DNA from: Rhynchopus euleeides
Taxonomy: Eukaryota > Euglenozoa > Diplonemea > Diplonemida > Diplonemidae
Length of the DNA: 64,000 bases
Assembly: GCA_963210315.1 (NCBI GenBank)
Contig: OY723264.1
Span: 2,170,001 to 2,234,000 of the forward strand
Reading direction: 5' to 3'
Shown here: one piece after another, positions 20,681-32,900 of the stretch
How the letters are laid out: each line of letters opens with the position of its first letter
How positions within the stretch are numbered: position 1 is the stretch's first letter
Translations under genes and position numbers: made by a program
Notes under the pieces: generated by a model
What the model was told of the DNA's origin: nothing
The model's input: the letters and a program-made list of their open reading frames with translations, nothing else
The model's database searches: none

Positions 20681-21644
20681 GCACCCTGACGTGTGGGGGT
20701 CCACCGTGCACCCTCTTCTAACCCCCTCCCCCACCTCTTGACGGGTTGTGATGGCTGAAGCTTTGCTGGGGCTGCATCAGCCCCGTGTGTATACCCCCTT
20801 CACACCCCTCTCCCCCCTCACAATGCAATCCATCCCCCGCCGCCGTCTCTAGCCACGGCCATCCGCTCTCTGTCTATCTCTCTCTCTCTCACCCCCTCCA
20901 CGCGAAGGGAAGAGAGTTTCCGGCTCTCTTGCATATCGCCTTTTCTCAGATTTGCCCCCCCCCTCCCCTCCCCCCCCTCCGACTCTGCATGCCTCTGCTT
21001 CTAGGGGGGGGGTGCACGCCTCTGCTTCTAGCCAAGGCCAGCCCTGCACACCCGCCCGAGCTCCGGGGGGGGGGGGGGGGCTGAAGGGGAGGCGCAGCTG
21101 GGGGTGTGCGTGTTTCTCGCTCTGTGCTATTCAGCCAAAAAGCTTCCACTCTCTCGCCCCGGAATTTATGGCTGGCACATCCCGTCGCGTCTGTGGGTGA
21201 TCGCATCGACCAAGCAGGGGAGGGGGGTGGGTGGTGTGTGGTAGGTGGTAAGGCAGTGGAGTGGGTGGGGGTGCTGCCCGGCTGTGCTCTACTGTGCTGC
21301 AAAGATGCATTCAATGTGTGAAGTGGGGGTCTCACAACAGGAGCGGGGCGTGATTGTGACCGGTGTGACCCACACTGCCGCAAAGAGATTCACGTGCATG
21401 TGTGGAACGTGCACTTGTTTCTTCTTGAAGCAGGGGTGGGTTGGTGGTGGTGGTGGTCGTGCAGCAAGAGCCATGCCTAGACTTTTGGAGTATCCTATTA
21501 CCCGGGGCTGCGTTTTTAACCACTGGCATGTTGGAGCGGTGTGTCTTTTCGCTTTTCGCTGCGGTGCCGAAAAATACGGCGTGTTATCCCGGAGGTGCAT
21601 TTCGCCTTTGTTGAATATTCTTGTGAGACAAAAAAATAGCCCAA
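20681..21644. other. Intergenic spacer
   Basis: No supported gene. TCTC and poly-C/poly-G tracts are present, and TCTGCATGCCTCTGCTTCTA is partly repeated near 20985 and 21015. Confidence 0.5.
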
Positions 21645-21743
21645 GGGGGTCTTCGCTGGTCGACAAAACTTCGTCAGTTTTCAGCCAATTCAACAGGAAA
21701 TGCACCAAAATGCACTGACGATCACCCCGTAGCGAAGACCCCC
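21645..21743. mobile_element. ~100-bp MITE, copy 1 (TSD CAA)
   Basis: The ends are GGGGGTCTTCGCT and AGCGAAGACCCCC, a perfect inverted repeat. The flanking triplet CAA occurs on both sides (21642-21644 and 21744-21746). The interior shares GTCAGTTTTCAGC, AATTCAACAGG and CACTGACG with the copies at 26689 and 58512. Confidence 0.8.
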
Positions 21744-21746
21744 CAA

Positions 21747-22832
21747 ACTTCGCTTCGAGAAGCCCGAACACTACGACAGCGAAGACCCCTGTGAGACCCC
21801 CTGAGAAACGAAGAGAACTAAGGAAGGAAGGAAGGAAGGAATGAAGAGGACACTGTGTGAGTTCCAGCCTCTGAGCCTGAAATGAAAATCAGGAGTCTCA
21901 AACATTGGGCGTCCCCTCGCTTTTCGGGTGTGTCATGTCGGGAAAAAACTGGCTGTGGCACACCCGCTTTTTTTGTTTGTGAATCGGGGCCCGGTTCTAG
22001 AGGCACTCCAACGGCGCCAGCCTCAGAGGCTCGACTTCACAGTGTGGGTAGATCGAGGAGGAGAAGAATAAAAGGGGGTGTGGGCCAGAAGGGCAGAAAT
22101 CCGATCAGAAAGCCGAGAAAGGCGAGTTACTTCAAATTCGCAGAACACGATGTAGTATTGTGCCTGGGGGAGGGGAGGGGGGGGGAGATGTGTGTGGTGG
22201 GTGTGTGTGTGGCCCACGTTATATTACTGATATTGATATTACGGGACAGTGCCACACCCCGCGGGTGAGGAGTGCGGGTGGCAGTGCGAAGAACCATGAA
22301 GCCCTCAGAGGGGACCCTCCCGCCCCCCCTCCACCCCCCGCTGCAGCCGCCACCACACCTTGCCGATTTTCTGGTGTGGTAAGTCTGTGGTTTCTGCCTC
22401 CTCCGGGGGCTCCAGATCAGAGTGGGGGGTGGGGGTTTGCACCTTTATGAAAAGTGTCGGAGTGATTCCGACGAGGCTGTTCCTTTAAACGTCAACGCAT
22501 CATTTAGGAAGAAGGGATCATGGTTGCTACGTTTTGCTGTCATTTTCACCCCCCCCCCCCCCTCCCCCTGTCACCACCACCGCCACCACCACCCAACAGG
22601 ATCAGGCAGTGGGTGCCTTTACACAAAGCAAGCACAGCGCGCTTCGTTGTCCTGCACCCTCCCTCCCGCACACACACACACAGAGGTTGGCTTGCTGCAG
22701 CTGATCCATACTGTTTTCGGCATTTGTTCGGCAAGCTATAGAGGTCGTCAGGCCAGCAGAGAGTAGGCCACGCAGCAGAGCCCTTCCTGGTCTTGCTGAG
22801 CTCGGGAGGCCGGGTCATCCCCCTTTGGAGCG
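21747..22832. other. Spacer upstream of the RING gene
   Basis: No supported gene. It has a GAAG microsatellite (21820-21840). A pyrimidine run at 22546-22600 ends CCACCCAACAG and is a possible trans-splice acceptor. A small hairpin GTCGGA/TCCGAC lies near 22457. Confidence 0.45.
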
Positions 22833-23838
22833 ATGTCATCTGACGCGGAGTATGCCAAAGGCCTTGCCGAGGTGATGGTGCAGGAGTCGAAGAAGCAGGA
22901 GGATGAGGACCTCGAGCTGGCGAGAGTATGCAGCGAGCCATGCAGCGTTTGTTTGTTCGTTAGAGCGAGGATATAGAAGAGCGTTGTTGTCATGCTTCCA
23001 TGCGTGCGTGCATTCCTTCCCCATCTCTCACCCACCTTACAGAAGCTGCACGAGCAGACGACAGGCACCACCGCGACAGATTTCACATGTTCCCTGTGCA
23101 TCGAAGAGTTCTGCGGTGCGTCAGACCTCAATAAGGGTGTGGTCACAAAGTGCGATCACAAATTCTGTATGGTGTGCTTCATGAAGTACATCGACACAAG
23201 GGTATGTCCTGCTCTACCGCATGCTATGATTTGCTGTGGAGTGTGGGGTTGCACTGTGCGGACTCTATTCTGGTGCTGCCCCCGCCGTGCTCCTCCAGAC
23301 ACACCTCACCACCCACTGCCTGCAGGAGAAGCAGATCTCGGAGCAGATGGAGAAGCACCGCAACGCAGCGAAGGTGGAGCGCGACATCAAGTGCCCCCTC
23401 TGCCGTGAGTCGATCGTCTCCGATGCCAACCGCATCCGGAGGCTGCACAACAAGCCCCCGGTGTACATCCCGGACCACCCGGCTCCCAACCCGCGCGCCA
23501 TGACGTGGGACCCGGCGATGTCGGTGATCGTGGTGTGCAACCGGTGCAACCAGCGCCTGTACGCCCCGCCCGGCAAGGTGGTGAAGTGTGTCTGCAAGAA
23601 CCTGATCCAGCCGCAGAACAGCCAGAGCATCTGGAGGAAGGACTCGCAGGTTATGAAGGCAACCGCGCTCTCGCCTGACCAGGCGAAGGTGACCCTCGTG
23701 ATCTGCCCGGGCTGCAGGCGCAACTTCACGGCACGCATGGGGGAGACGGTGCGCTGCCAGTGCGGCACGGGCCTGTTTGTCCCCGTCGCTCCCCAGCAGC
23801 AGCGCGGCACTGCAAACCCTGGCCACGGCACAGCTTAG
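22833..23838 (+). CDS. RING finger protein with two LSD1-like zinc ribbons
   Basis: Three exons (22833-22925, 23043-23201, 23326-23838) give 254 residues; both introns are phase 0 with GTATG donors. The RING-HC finger uses Cys47/Cys50 (CSLC), Cys68, His70, Cys73/Cys76 (KCDHKFCMVC) and Cys107/Cys110 (CPLC), so ubiquitin E3 ligase activity is expected. The stretch between the third and fourth ligand pairs is long and helical. Two further zinc ribbons follow: Cys155/158/172/174 (CNRC, LYAPPG) and Cys211/214/228/230 (CPGC, TARMGE). They resemble the plant LSD1-type pattern CxxC..L.xPxG. Without splicing the RING would be split among frames, which supports the exon model. Its substrate is unknown. 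Confidence 0.8.
22926..23042 (+). other. Intron 1 of the RING gene
   Basis: The boundaries are GCGAGA|GTATGC and CCACCTTACAG|AAG, with a pyrimidine-rich 3' end. Confidence 0.75.
23202..23325 (+). other. Intron 2 of the RING gene
   Basis: The boundaries are ACAAGG|GTATGT and CACTGCCTGCAG|GAG. It falls between the third and fourth ligand pairs of the RING. Confidence 0.75.
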
Positions 23839-26685
23839 ACCTCTCTGGGTGCATCCCGGGGTTTTGCTCCTGATCCCGACATACCGATGCGGGGTGTGAT
23901 AGCTTTTGCTGCCGTGACGCGGGCTTGTTCGGGATTTGGTGTGGTTTTCATTTGTCTCTCGAGGGAGTGGGGGTGGGCATCCACGCACCCGATACCGGGT
24001 CTCTGTCCCATCATCCCCTGCCCCCCCCATGCGAGGAGAACACCCGCAAAACAGATGTTGTGTTGTGTGTGTGTTTTGTTTTGCGTCTCATGTTGCTGGG
24101 CTGGTACCCACTTGGGAGAGGGGGTTAAAACCCCTTCTGCATGATTCCTTGTGCCCACACGGTGGCCTGGTCAGGGTTTGTGACCCAGATGATTCCAAGT
24201 CAAACTATGACCAGGGGGGGGTTGCAGTTCATGCCATATCCCCCTGGTCATGACCAGGTCATCCTGACCAGGCCCTTATTTGACCAGGGACAGGCCTGGT
24301 CAAAACCCTGACTCGGCCAGTGTGTGGATGACGGCCAGTGGGGGCAGCTGCCTTCCGATTTTTCCGGTTTGGCGCACAAAAAAACTGCCTTATTTTTTCG
24401 CTGTTGTGTCTGGTCCGTTTCCTGTCGATATATACTTCATTTTTTTTTGCCCGGTTTTGGCGCACAAACAATGCCTTATCTTTTCTTTTTGCCCCCCCAC
24501 CCATTCATCCCCCTTACCCCCCCACCCCCCGCTCTCTCTCTCTCTCTATCTTCCTCCTTTCATGGAGTGCAGAGTGCCGCCGCCATGACGACGGAGGCGG
24601 ATCTACCACACACACCCCCCCACCGACCCACCCTCATCTCTTGAAAACGAGGCTTTTTGTTTGTCTGGATGTGAGAGTGCCAACGCCTTCTGGCTACGGT
24701 TGTCTTCCGGGTCTTCCTGTTTGTCTTCAGCCCTCAGGCCCTGGTCGATACGAAAAATCAATAGAAAACGACGACCCTGCCTCTTCCATCGTGCTGTGGG
24801 GGGGGGGGGGCGGGGGGGCACTGCTGCCAAAAAAATAGTAATGCTGGCTCCGCCGGAAGAAACGAGCGTCGGGGGATGGAAGGCCAAAAGAGAGAGAGAG
24901 GGTTCATTCAACAAAGACAGAACAGCTCTCGCTGCGTGCAAGATGTCTGTGGCGCTGTGATGCAGATGGTTGGTGTGTCCAAACATGTGCACCTCCTTCT
25001 GTGTGTGAGGTGTTCAGTGAAGGAAGAGAAGACACGAAAGAAAATCTGGGGAGTGAGCTTTGCTTTGGGTGGCGTGCACCGAAACTATATTGTCTAACAC
25101 AATCCCTAGCACCTGTCCGTGGCATCCAACGATCCTTGAGCCCTGCAGCATGGGGGTCCGGAGGAGCGAGGTTTTGCCCTTCGCTTTATTCTCTTGTCAC
25201 CGGTCCCGCGTGAATAACTGATTCGACACAATGCCAGGCAGGATCTGTTGGGCTTGAAGCTTTGGGCTGCAAAGAAAATGACAACAGGTGGTGTTACAAC
25301 ACCGCTGCAAATATAAAAACACCCACCCCCCCACCCCCACCTCCCTTACCCATCAGAACCAACAGAACATCCCCCATGCACCAAATCATCCTTCCCCTCT
25401 GGTGCCGTCTGCCTCGGAACCACGCTCACCAGGTGATTCTGATTCCTCCCCCGCTACACCTTAACACCATTTGACTGGAGGACGATATTGCCATGGGGGG
25501 TTGGGGGAGGGTTATGTTTTGCCCGGGTTTGGCGCACAAACAGCGCCTTAGGGGCACCCCGCTCTGTGTCACAGTGTGTCGGGTTGCAACCTATATTGTT
25601 AGGCAGCTCACTCTTCCGCACTTTCGAGCTAAGTCCTCCTCCCTGACCTTATTTCTGCTTGAAAATGTGCCGATCTCGTCGCCTTTTCTTCTCTCGATTT
25701 TCTGGGCCGCGTTGCCTGCGGGGCGGGCGTCCCCCGCGTGGTGTCCGGAGAAGACAGACGGTCATGCTGGCACGTTGTTAAGAAGCGAAATGTACACACC
25801 TGGTATTGTCTCTGTTTTTTGCAGGTTCTGACCCCCTCTCTCGCTAGGCGAGTTGCAACAAACAGTATGTATGACGTGTTCTTTGGGGGGGGGGGGGAGT
25901 TAGCCTTGTGAGAATGGTGGCGGTGGTGGTGCGCAGATTGAGGGGGGGTCTTTGCACTCGCTCCCACTTGCAGTGCGGCAGTGTGACCCGGCACAGCCGG
26001 GCGCATTGCATAAAAGCAAACAGGAAATTCATGACGACGAGAGTGTGCCGTCGGTCTTCAACCTCTGAAGCCTCACCCAGGAAGACGGCCCCCCCGAGAT
26101 ATAGGGAAGCTCTGATTGGCATTATTGGTTCACGCCGGTTCCAAACAGAGAGGGCATTTCGTTTGGTACACCACTGCCTGATCGTGTATACATCAGGCTG
26201 GGATGCCGTCGATTCCAAACACAAAAACGTGGCGTTCCGTCTTTGAGTCATGCTGCAATACGTTTTGTCAACAAGAATTGGCAGGAAACATAAAAAGAAA
26301 GCAACACCAACAACAACAAACAGCAAAGACATCTCCCTCTCACCCCCTTCTCTTTCCCCCCCCACCTCTGAGAACGAAAAGGACCTCGTCCTCTCCTCCC
26401 GACCCGCCCTTCCCCCACGTGCGGGCAACACCTGCTGATCGTATGAACTGAATGTTCCGACCCACCACCACCCCCGCCTCTCTCAGGGAACGTAGGGCCA
26501 GCGCGCACAACGTCGTGGGGGCGAGTAGCAAACAGTCTTTTTTCAAAACAGGCAAAACAAGACAAAAACATAGCACCCGATCTTGCTGTGTGGGCCCTGT
26601 GATATCAGGCGCGCCAGGAGGGGTGTCTGACATCGCGGGGTTCAGTCATGCGGGTGGGGATCGGGGTTTAGAAACACCCATGGGT
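23839..26685. other. Intergenic spacer, 2.8 kb
   Basis: No supported gene. A motif TTTGGCGCACAAA followed by GCCTTA occurs three times (about 24369, 24455, 25526). A degraded relative of the 57291 element lies near 25556-25635. Poly-G, poly-C and CT tracts are common. Confidence 0.5.
24170..24312. mobile_element. Small TIR element, candidate
   Basis: GTCAGGGTTTGTGACC near the left end pairs with GGTCAAAACCCTGAC at the right. Between them TGACCAGG/CCTGGTCA motifs recur in both orientations. No target duplication is evident. Confidence 0.4.
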
Positions 26686-26688
26686 ATT

Positions 26689-26796
26689 GGGGGTCGTTCG
26701 TTCAGGGTGGTCGTCAGTGCATTTTGGTGCATTACCTGTTGAATTCGCTGAAAATTGACGAATATTGACGGAGAATATCGACCAGCGAAGACCCTC
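26689..26796. mobile_element. ~100-bp MITE, copy 2, inverted (TSD ATT)
   Basis: This is the reverse orientation of the copy at 58512: GTCAGTGCATTTTGGTG, CCTGTTGAATTCGCTGAAAA, then CCAGCGAAGACCCTC. The left end, GGGGGTCGTTCG, is slightly diverged. ATT flanks both sides (26686-26688 and 26797-26799). Confidence 0.78.
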
Positions 26797-26799
26797 ATT

Positions 26800-29700
26800 G
26801 ACTGTTTGACTTTCTTCTCCCCCCTTTGTCAGTGCATCGGTTCAGTTCACCCCCCACCCCCACCCCCCCGTTCCTGCGGACCCAACATGTTTTTTTGCCC
26901 CGGTCTGCACCCCCTGGCCCAAGAAAAATGCTGTAAAAAATCACGTTTTTTTTGCCAACAATTTTTGGAACGGTAAGAACATCAACAACGCCGTGCCTCC
27001 CCCCCCCCCCCCATTCTGTCTCATGTTCCCAGTAGATGTAGAGTGATCTATTCAAGAAGACCCCCTGCCTGTCTCCCGACACCCCGATCCCGCAGGCATT
27101 CCTTCCTGAGGCGAGGTACAGGTGGGGGGAGGGGGTGGGAGGCAGAAATAGTGAACTGTGGCAGGCGCTCTGGGGCTGGGGGGGGGGGGGTGGCGGGGAG
27201 GGTGCCGGGATGGCCGTGTCGTTAGCTGATGCAGAACAACGAGAGTGAGTGAATGGGGTGAGGGGGTGGGGGGAAGAGATGTGTCCCCCCCCCCCCCCCA
27301 GTTCGTTTTGGATAGTCGAGTCGCAGCATCTGCATCCTCCACCCCCCCCTCCCCTTCTGGAGCGACGACCCCACACCCCCCCCCTCCTCCTCCAGTCCTC
27401 TCCTCCCCCCCCAAGCTTTTTTGCAGCCTTCTCCTGATATCGCCTCTCGCCCCCAGCACAGCGCTCTGCTGCAACCCCACCGAAGCTCCCCTCATCCCCC
27501 CCTTTCCCCCCAACATCACAACCTACCCCGTGTCCCACACTTTCTCACAATACATATGTTCTGGTTCTGATTGTGCGTTCTCTGTCCGCCAGCTGTGGGT
27601 CGGTGCGTCTCTGGAGATGCGGGGGGGTGGGGAGTGCGTGAGGTTCGTCTTGTGTTTTTTTTTGCGAAAACCTTTGGGCCTATATCATGATGACATATAT
27701 AGTGCATGGCCGCTGCACACATCAAGAGTTGGGGGAGGGAATGTCAAACAGGGGGGGGGGGGGGGGCACTTGGCACTTTGCCACAGAGAGCCCCCCCGAG
27801 CAAGAAAGGGGAAAAAAGGGGGCCTGATGAATGACGAGCCTGATGACGTTCGGCAATGCTGCCCTGTCAATTTTGTAGTGGGGGCAACTCTTGCCCCCAC
27901 GACAGGATGAGATGCTCAAAAGTTGGTTCTGTTGGGTTTGCATTGCTCTTGGAGAAGGCGCATGCCTGTCTCAACCGAGAGGAGGGAGGGGGGGTGTTCG
28001 GACACTGCCTTGTCCTGTTGTTCCAACTGATTGTGTGTGCCGGTGAGCAGAGCCGGGCGGTAGCGGAGGTCGCTGGGAATCGTGGGATGGTGCCTCTGAT
28101 CTGGCAAAAACAAGAGAAAATGATATTTTCAGCACACTTCGCTGTGGGGCGAAAATTATCGCAGCGGTTGGTTGTGCCCGTGTGCTGCTCACTCAGACAC
28201 CCAACCTTTGGCGTGTGAGTGCAAGGCATTGGAGGTCGTTCTGCACTGTACCCTAAAAGGATTCACAGCTGGGGGAGTGTCAATGCAATGTCAATAGGAA
28301 GGCTCGGCAGGTGTCGTGGCGGTTGGACTCTCCACATGTTCTGCATGTGCCGTTCAAATGGGACAACCCTCTGCCCACTCGCTCAGTTTATTGCCCAGTA
28401 AATCGTTGACGCGGCACATGCAGCCCGCAACCCGTCTGCCCGCAAGGGGTGATGGGTGGGTGTGCAGCCAGATTACGTTTTCTTACGTGGGGCAGAGAGT
28501 TCCTGCCTGTGGAACTGCCGTTTGTGCTTGGGCAAACAAGAAACTGCAAAGTACGGTGATCACCGAGCACTTCCCGAGAGTTGCATTTCCACATGACAAC
28601 TACCGTTGGGGGGTGTTGCAAGTATCGGATGTTTCCGGATATATTCCAGAAATGCCAAAAATTCTGCATCCTCCTCCGGCAGAGAAAATAGAACTGTTTC
28701 TTCCGCGATGATTTTATTTCGCAGGATGCACCATGGCCTTGGCGCCAACAGTGCTTTTCTATCCTGAACCCGGGTGAAAATCATCCACATCGCACCTGGC
28801 AGGTCAGCAAGAAGACATGCAAATGCCACCTCAGGAGTCAAGAGAGTCGGGGCCACTGAATTGGGGGGGGTAGGTGGGCGGCGCGAATTAGGTTACGAGC
28901 CGCAGCCCCCTCGGGCCCCTACCCCCCCACCCTCCTCTTTGAATTATTCCGCACGCTGCTTGTGCGCAGAACATCGTATCGCCACAGGCACAACCAACCG
29001 CATGCCCCTGAGACGCCAATGCCATACACGTCAGGACGAAGGGTGTGGTGGAATCTCATTTTGGGGTGTTGTGCAGAGAAGCGCATGAAGGCAACGGAGA
29101 GGGTGTCGGGATGTTGGGTTTTACGGCCCCGTTTACGTCTTTTTTTTAGCCGTAGCTTGCCTGACCTTTTGGCTGTGTTCCGAGCAGCTGGCGAGAGTTT
29201 CCTCGTGGTACCCATGTCAAATGTGGGATATATATGCATCCTTGTGCGGCACAGCATCCACAACAGGAGGCGACTTCACTGAAAATGCATCGGTGCACGT
29301 GTCGTGCTCTTTGGAACAGAACTTCTGGAGTGTCGCTGCATGTTGAAGAAATGTCTGGCTGTTGGTCGTCGCCATTGAAGATGTGCTTGGCAACAACACA
29401 GTAGACCCATGTTATGTACTTTATGTGAATTTGTGGCGCAACCCTCCACAATATGAAAGCCTGTTCTTCACCTCGCATTTCTAGGCCGACATCTGTGGAG
29501 GTGTGTGTGTGTGTGTGTGTCGAGGTTGCGATGTCGCCCGTCCTCACCCCCTCCCCCCCTTCCCCCCCCCTTCACCCCCTCCCCTATATGACAACCCCCT
29601 CGCGACCGAAGCAACGAATCAAAAAAAACAAAAGAACCACCGCGCCTCAAAGGAAGTGACGAAACCCACAGAACAGCTCCGTCCTGCCAGATCCCCCCCC

Positions 29701-29972
29701 CTCCTCCTCCTCTCCCATTGTGCATTGATCTGCATTGTACACCATATCTGGTGTAGTGACGACAAAAATGACTAGCATTGCAAGAAGGTGCTGGGGAGAC
29801 TTACTTTTCCATTCACTCTCGACGATCAAACCCCCTCCTCCTCCCCGCCACAACTCTCGGGTGCCAGCATCACCCCCTGCCTCACCACCACCACCACCAC
29901 CACCACCACCACTGCATCAGGCGAAACCCGGCACCCCACCCACCCCAAGCTACACAGTACACAGCTTAAAGT
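26800..29972. other. Intergenic spacer, 3.2 kb
   Basis: No supported gene. It has G/C homopolymers near 27001, 27180, 27287 and 27751, a GT microsatellite near 29505-29520, and C/T-rich tracts at 29540-29585 and 29692-29716. Candidate acceptors for the next gene are CCCCAAG, CTACACAG and TACACAG just before 29973. Confidence 0.5.
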
Positions 29973-32900
29973 ATGACAGACCGCCCTCCTCCGAGCCCAC
30001 AGAAGCACGGGTCTTGGACGGCATCCAAGAGCATGTCTCGCAGCGCAACCTCCAGCGGGCGTGCCCGGGTGACAGGGGTCCTGCAGGACCTGCTGACGTC
30101 CAGCATGCAGCGCTTCGTCCGGGTCAGGCACCGCAGCGACGACGCTCTGGAGTATGAAGCAACAGGTGTCGAGACGACGCCTAGGAGTGTTGCGTCCTCC
30201 GTCGGACTCCACGCGGGGTCGACAGCGATCCTTCGCTCGGCAGCAGAGGACTTCCTGGCATCCGGGAAGGCGATGGAACCCGGCACTCCCATGCACCGCG
30301 CCATGCAGGACATCTTCGAGCTGCTGCGCCTCTTCGACGAACCCCTCCCCGTCATAACATACCACAGGCAGAACCGCGTGTTCGACCACCTCTCCTTCAA
30401 CGTGTTGGACGTGCGCCTCGATCCCCTCGCATCCCCCCTCCTGGAGAGCTTCGGGTCGCCGAACACACCGGGTGTGACTGCGTTCAGCACAGAGGCCCTT
30501 CCGGGATGCATCAGCCGCACTGCCGGGGATGACGCCCAGTGCATCACGGAGGTGTTGGTCTGCATTCACGTCTTGTGCGTTAGGGATGCCAAGCCCAGCG
30601 GTGGTGGTGGTGGTGGTGGTGGTGGCGGTGGCGGCGGCATCGATTCGTCGCTGCAGCAGAGGGCAGAAAAGGCGCTCGGGTGGGAGTGGTGCTTCCGCCC
30701 TCTGCGTCTGAAACCCGGAGAGAACGTCAAGGTGGCGAAGGCGCTGTACCGCGGGTTGCTGGATGTGCTGATGCGGCGCTTCAACCAGCGCCTCCTGGGG
30801 ATCGAGGGGATGAAGCCCCAGGGCAACCTGCACGACCTGTGCTCCAGCGTCAGCCTGCTGTGCCACAACCGCAGCTGGCTGTCGAATGCCGCTGCGAGGT
30901 ATCTCCAGACGCAGGGCAAGGCGGTGAGCGACCCCCCTGCAGGGTGCTATGAGAAGGACGACCTCGTGCTGGGGAAGGCCACCATCGACAAGATCCGCCG
31001 TGCGTCCACAGCCCAGCTGGTGTCGGAGGTTGTGGTGTCGGCGTGGCCCCAAGAGGAGGAGGCGCGGAAGCAGGCGCTGTCTTCTGAGGACCGTGCGGCG
31101 GGCGACCTGCAGGCTTTCAAGGACACGACATGCAGGGAAGACCAGCGCCTGGTGCACATCTTCGACACCAGCATCGCAGCAGACATCACGTTGCCCGAGC
31201 AGTCGGATCTGCTTGGGCTGGATGGGGGGTCGCTGGTGTTCGCCACCGTCGGGCGGAGGGGGCGGTACATCGACGTGCTGGCGGAGATGTCGTTCCGCGA
31301 CGTGCACGAGGAGACGTCGCAGCTGGATGCCTCGGCACGTCAGCACTCCGCCAGCGCTGCTGAGGTTGCCAGCGAGGGTGACGGAGTGTCGAGGATGGGG
31401 TCATCGCAGGTGTCGCTGGTCATGCCGGGGGCGCCGCCGCCGTCGCAGAGCAATCCGATGGAGTCGGCTTTCGGTGCACCCAGGAGAGCTTCGGAGTCGG
31501 CTTCGCCTGAGGCTGTCGTCCCGGAGGGGCCGGATGGGCGCAGCGTGTGGGGTGGTGAGCTGAAGCTGGATTCGTCGTGGATGCAGGGGTCGCTGTCGCG
31601 GCGGAGCGGCGGGTCGTCACGTGACGACGAGGCGCCGGCGCAGAGGTCGAAGAGGACGCGCAGCGTGTCACGTGGGAGCAACCCCATCCAGGAGATGTTC
31701 GCAGGGTCGCAGATGTCACGCCCTTCCACATTGCAGCACAGCAGCACCCAGATGTCGCCGTGGTCTGAGGTGGCGGCACAGACGCACGACGACGGCATGC
31801 TGCGCGCGGCTGCCGAGCCGGACGGGGGGGGGTCACACGCACGGAAGCTGTTCCAGAGCGGGGCTACCGACGCAGGGTGTGGGCCCGACGTAGCTGCTTC
31901 GCTCCGTCCCGAGGAGGAGAGGCGGACGCGCTCGTGTGGGACAGACCCGGAGGGGGCGGCGGCCCCCAAGTCGGAGTGGTGGATGCAGGGGGAGCGCATC
32001 GAGGACTGGCTGGCAGGCGGCACGTCGTGGTGTGGCGCCACGAGCCAGCAGGGCAGCGGGGCAGCAGCGCCTGCGGAGCAGCGCCGGAGGTGGAGGTGGT
32101 ATGAGGAGGTGGGCGTGGGGGCGCCGCGTGCTGCCGTGCTGCAGAGTGACGCTTCGCTGCGGCTCAGCAGCACGCAACCGGCCACGGAGTGGTGGATGCA
32201 GCAGCCGTATGTCGCCAACTGGCAGCGCAATGGTGGCAGGTGGTGTGCTGCCACAGAGGAGGGTGCGCAGGGGGGAGAGGACGGCGTCGCAGCACCACCT
32301 CAGGAGCAGCAGAAGCGGGGGCAGTGGTACAAAGAGTGTATGGCAGAACCCTTCTTGCGCGAGAGGCGCACGTCTGAGGCGGACGACACTGTGTGGTGGA
32401 AGCAGCAGCCTTACATCAACGATTGGCAGAACAACGGCACGAGGTGGTGTGCTGCTACAGAGGATGCCGCACACTTGGGCGACGGCACCGACCTCGCACC
32501 ACCCCGCGAACAGCAGGAGCGTTCACAGTGGTACCAAGAGAGCGCCACACTGCCTTCAGTATCGATGCTGGCCCTCAGCGAGACACAGCCAGATGTGGAC
32601 ACGCAGGAGTGGTGGAAGCAGCAGCCCTACATCGACGACTGGCAGAACAACGGTACCCAGTGGTGTGCTGCCACAGAGGATGCCGCACGCTCTGACAACA
32701 CTATGCACGCACCACGCAAGGAGCAGCGCAAGCGTAAACGGTGGTACAAGGAGTGTGTGGCAGAACCCTTCATGCGCGAGAGGCGCACATCTGAGGGGGA
32801 CGACACTGTGTGGTGGAAGCAGCAGCCTTACATCGCCGACTGGCAGAACAACGGTACTCAGTGGTGTGCTGCCACAGAGGATGCCGCACGCTCGGGAGAC

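Noticed and set aside
24170-24312. hAT assignment for the small CAGGGTTT-ended element
   Set aside because: The ends are suggestive but the 8-base flanks do not match, so only a candidate TIR element is reported.
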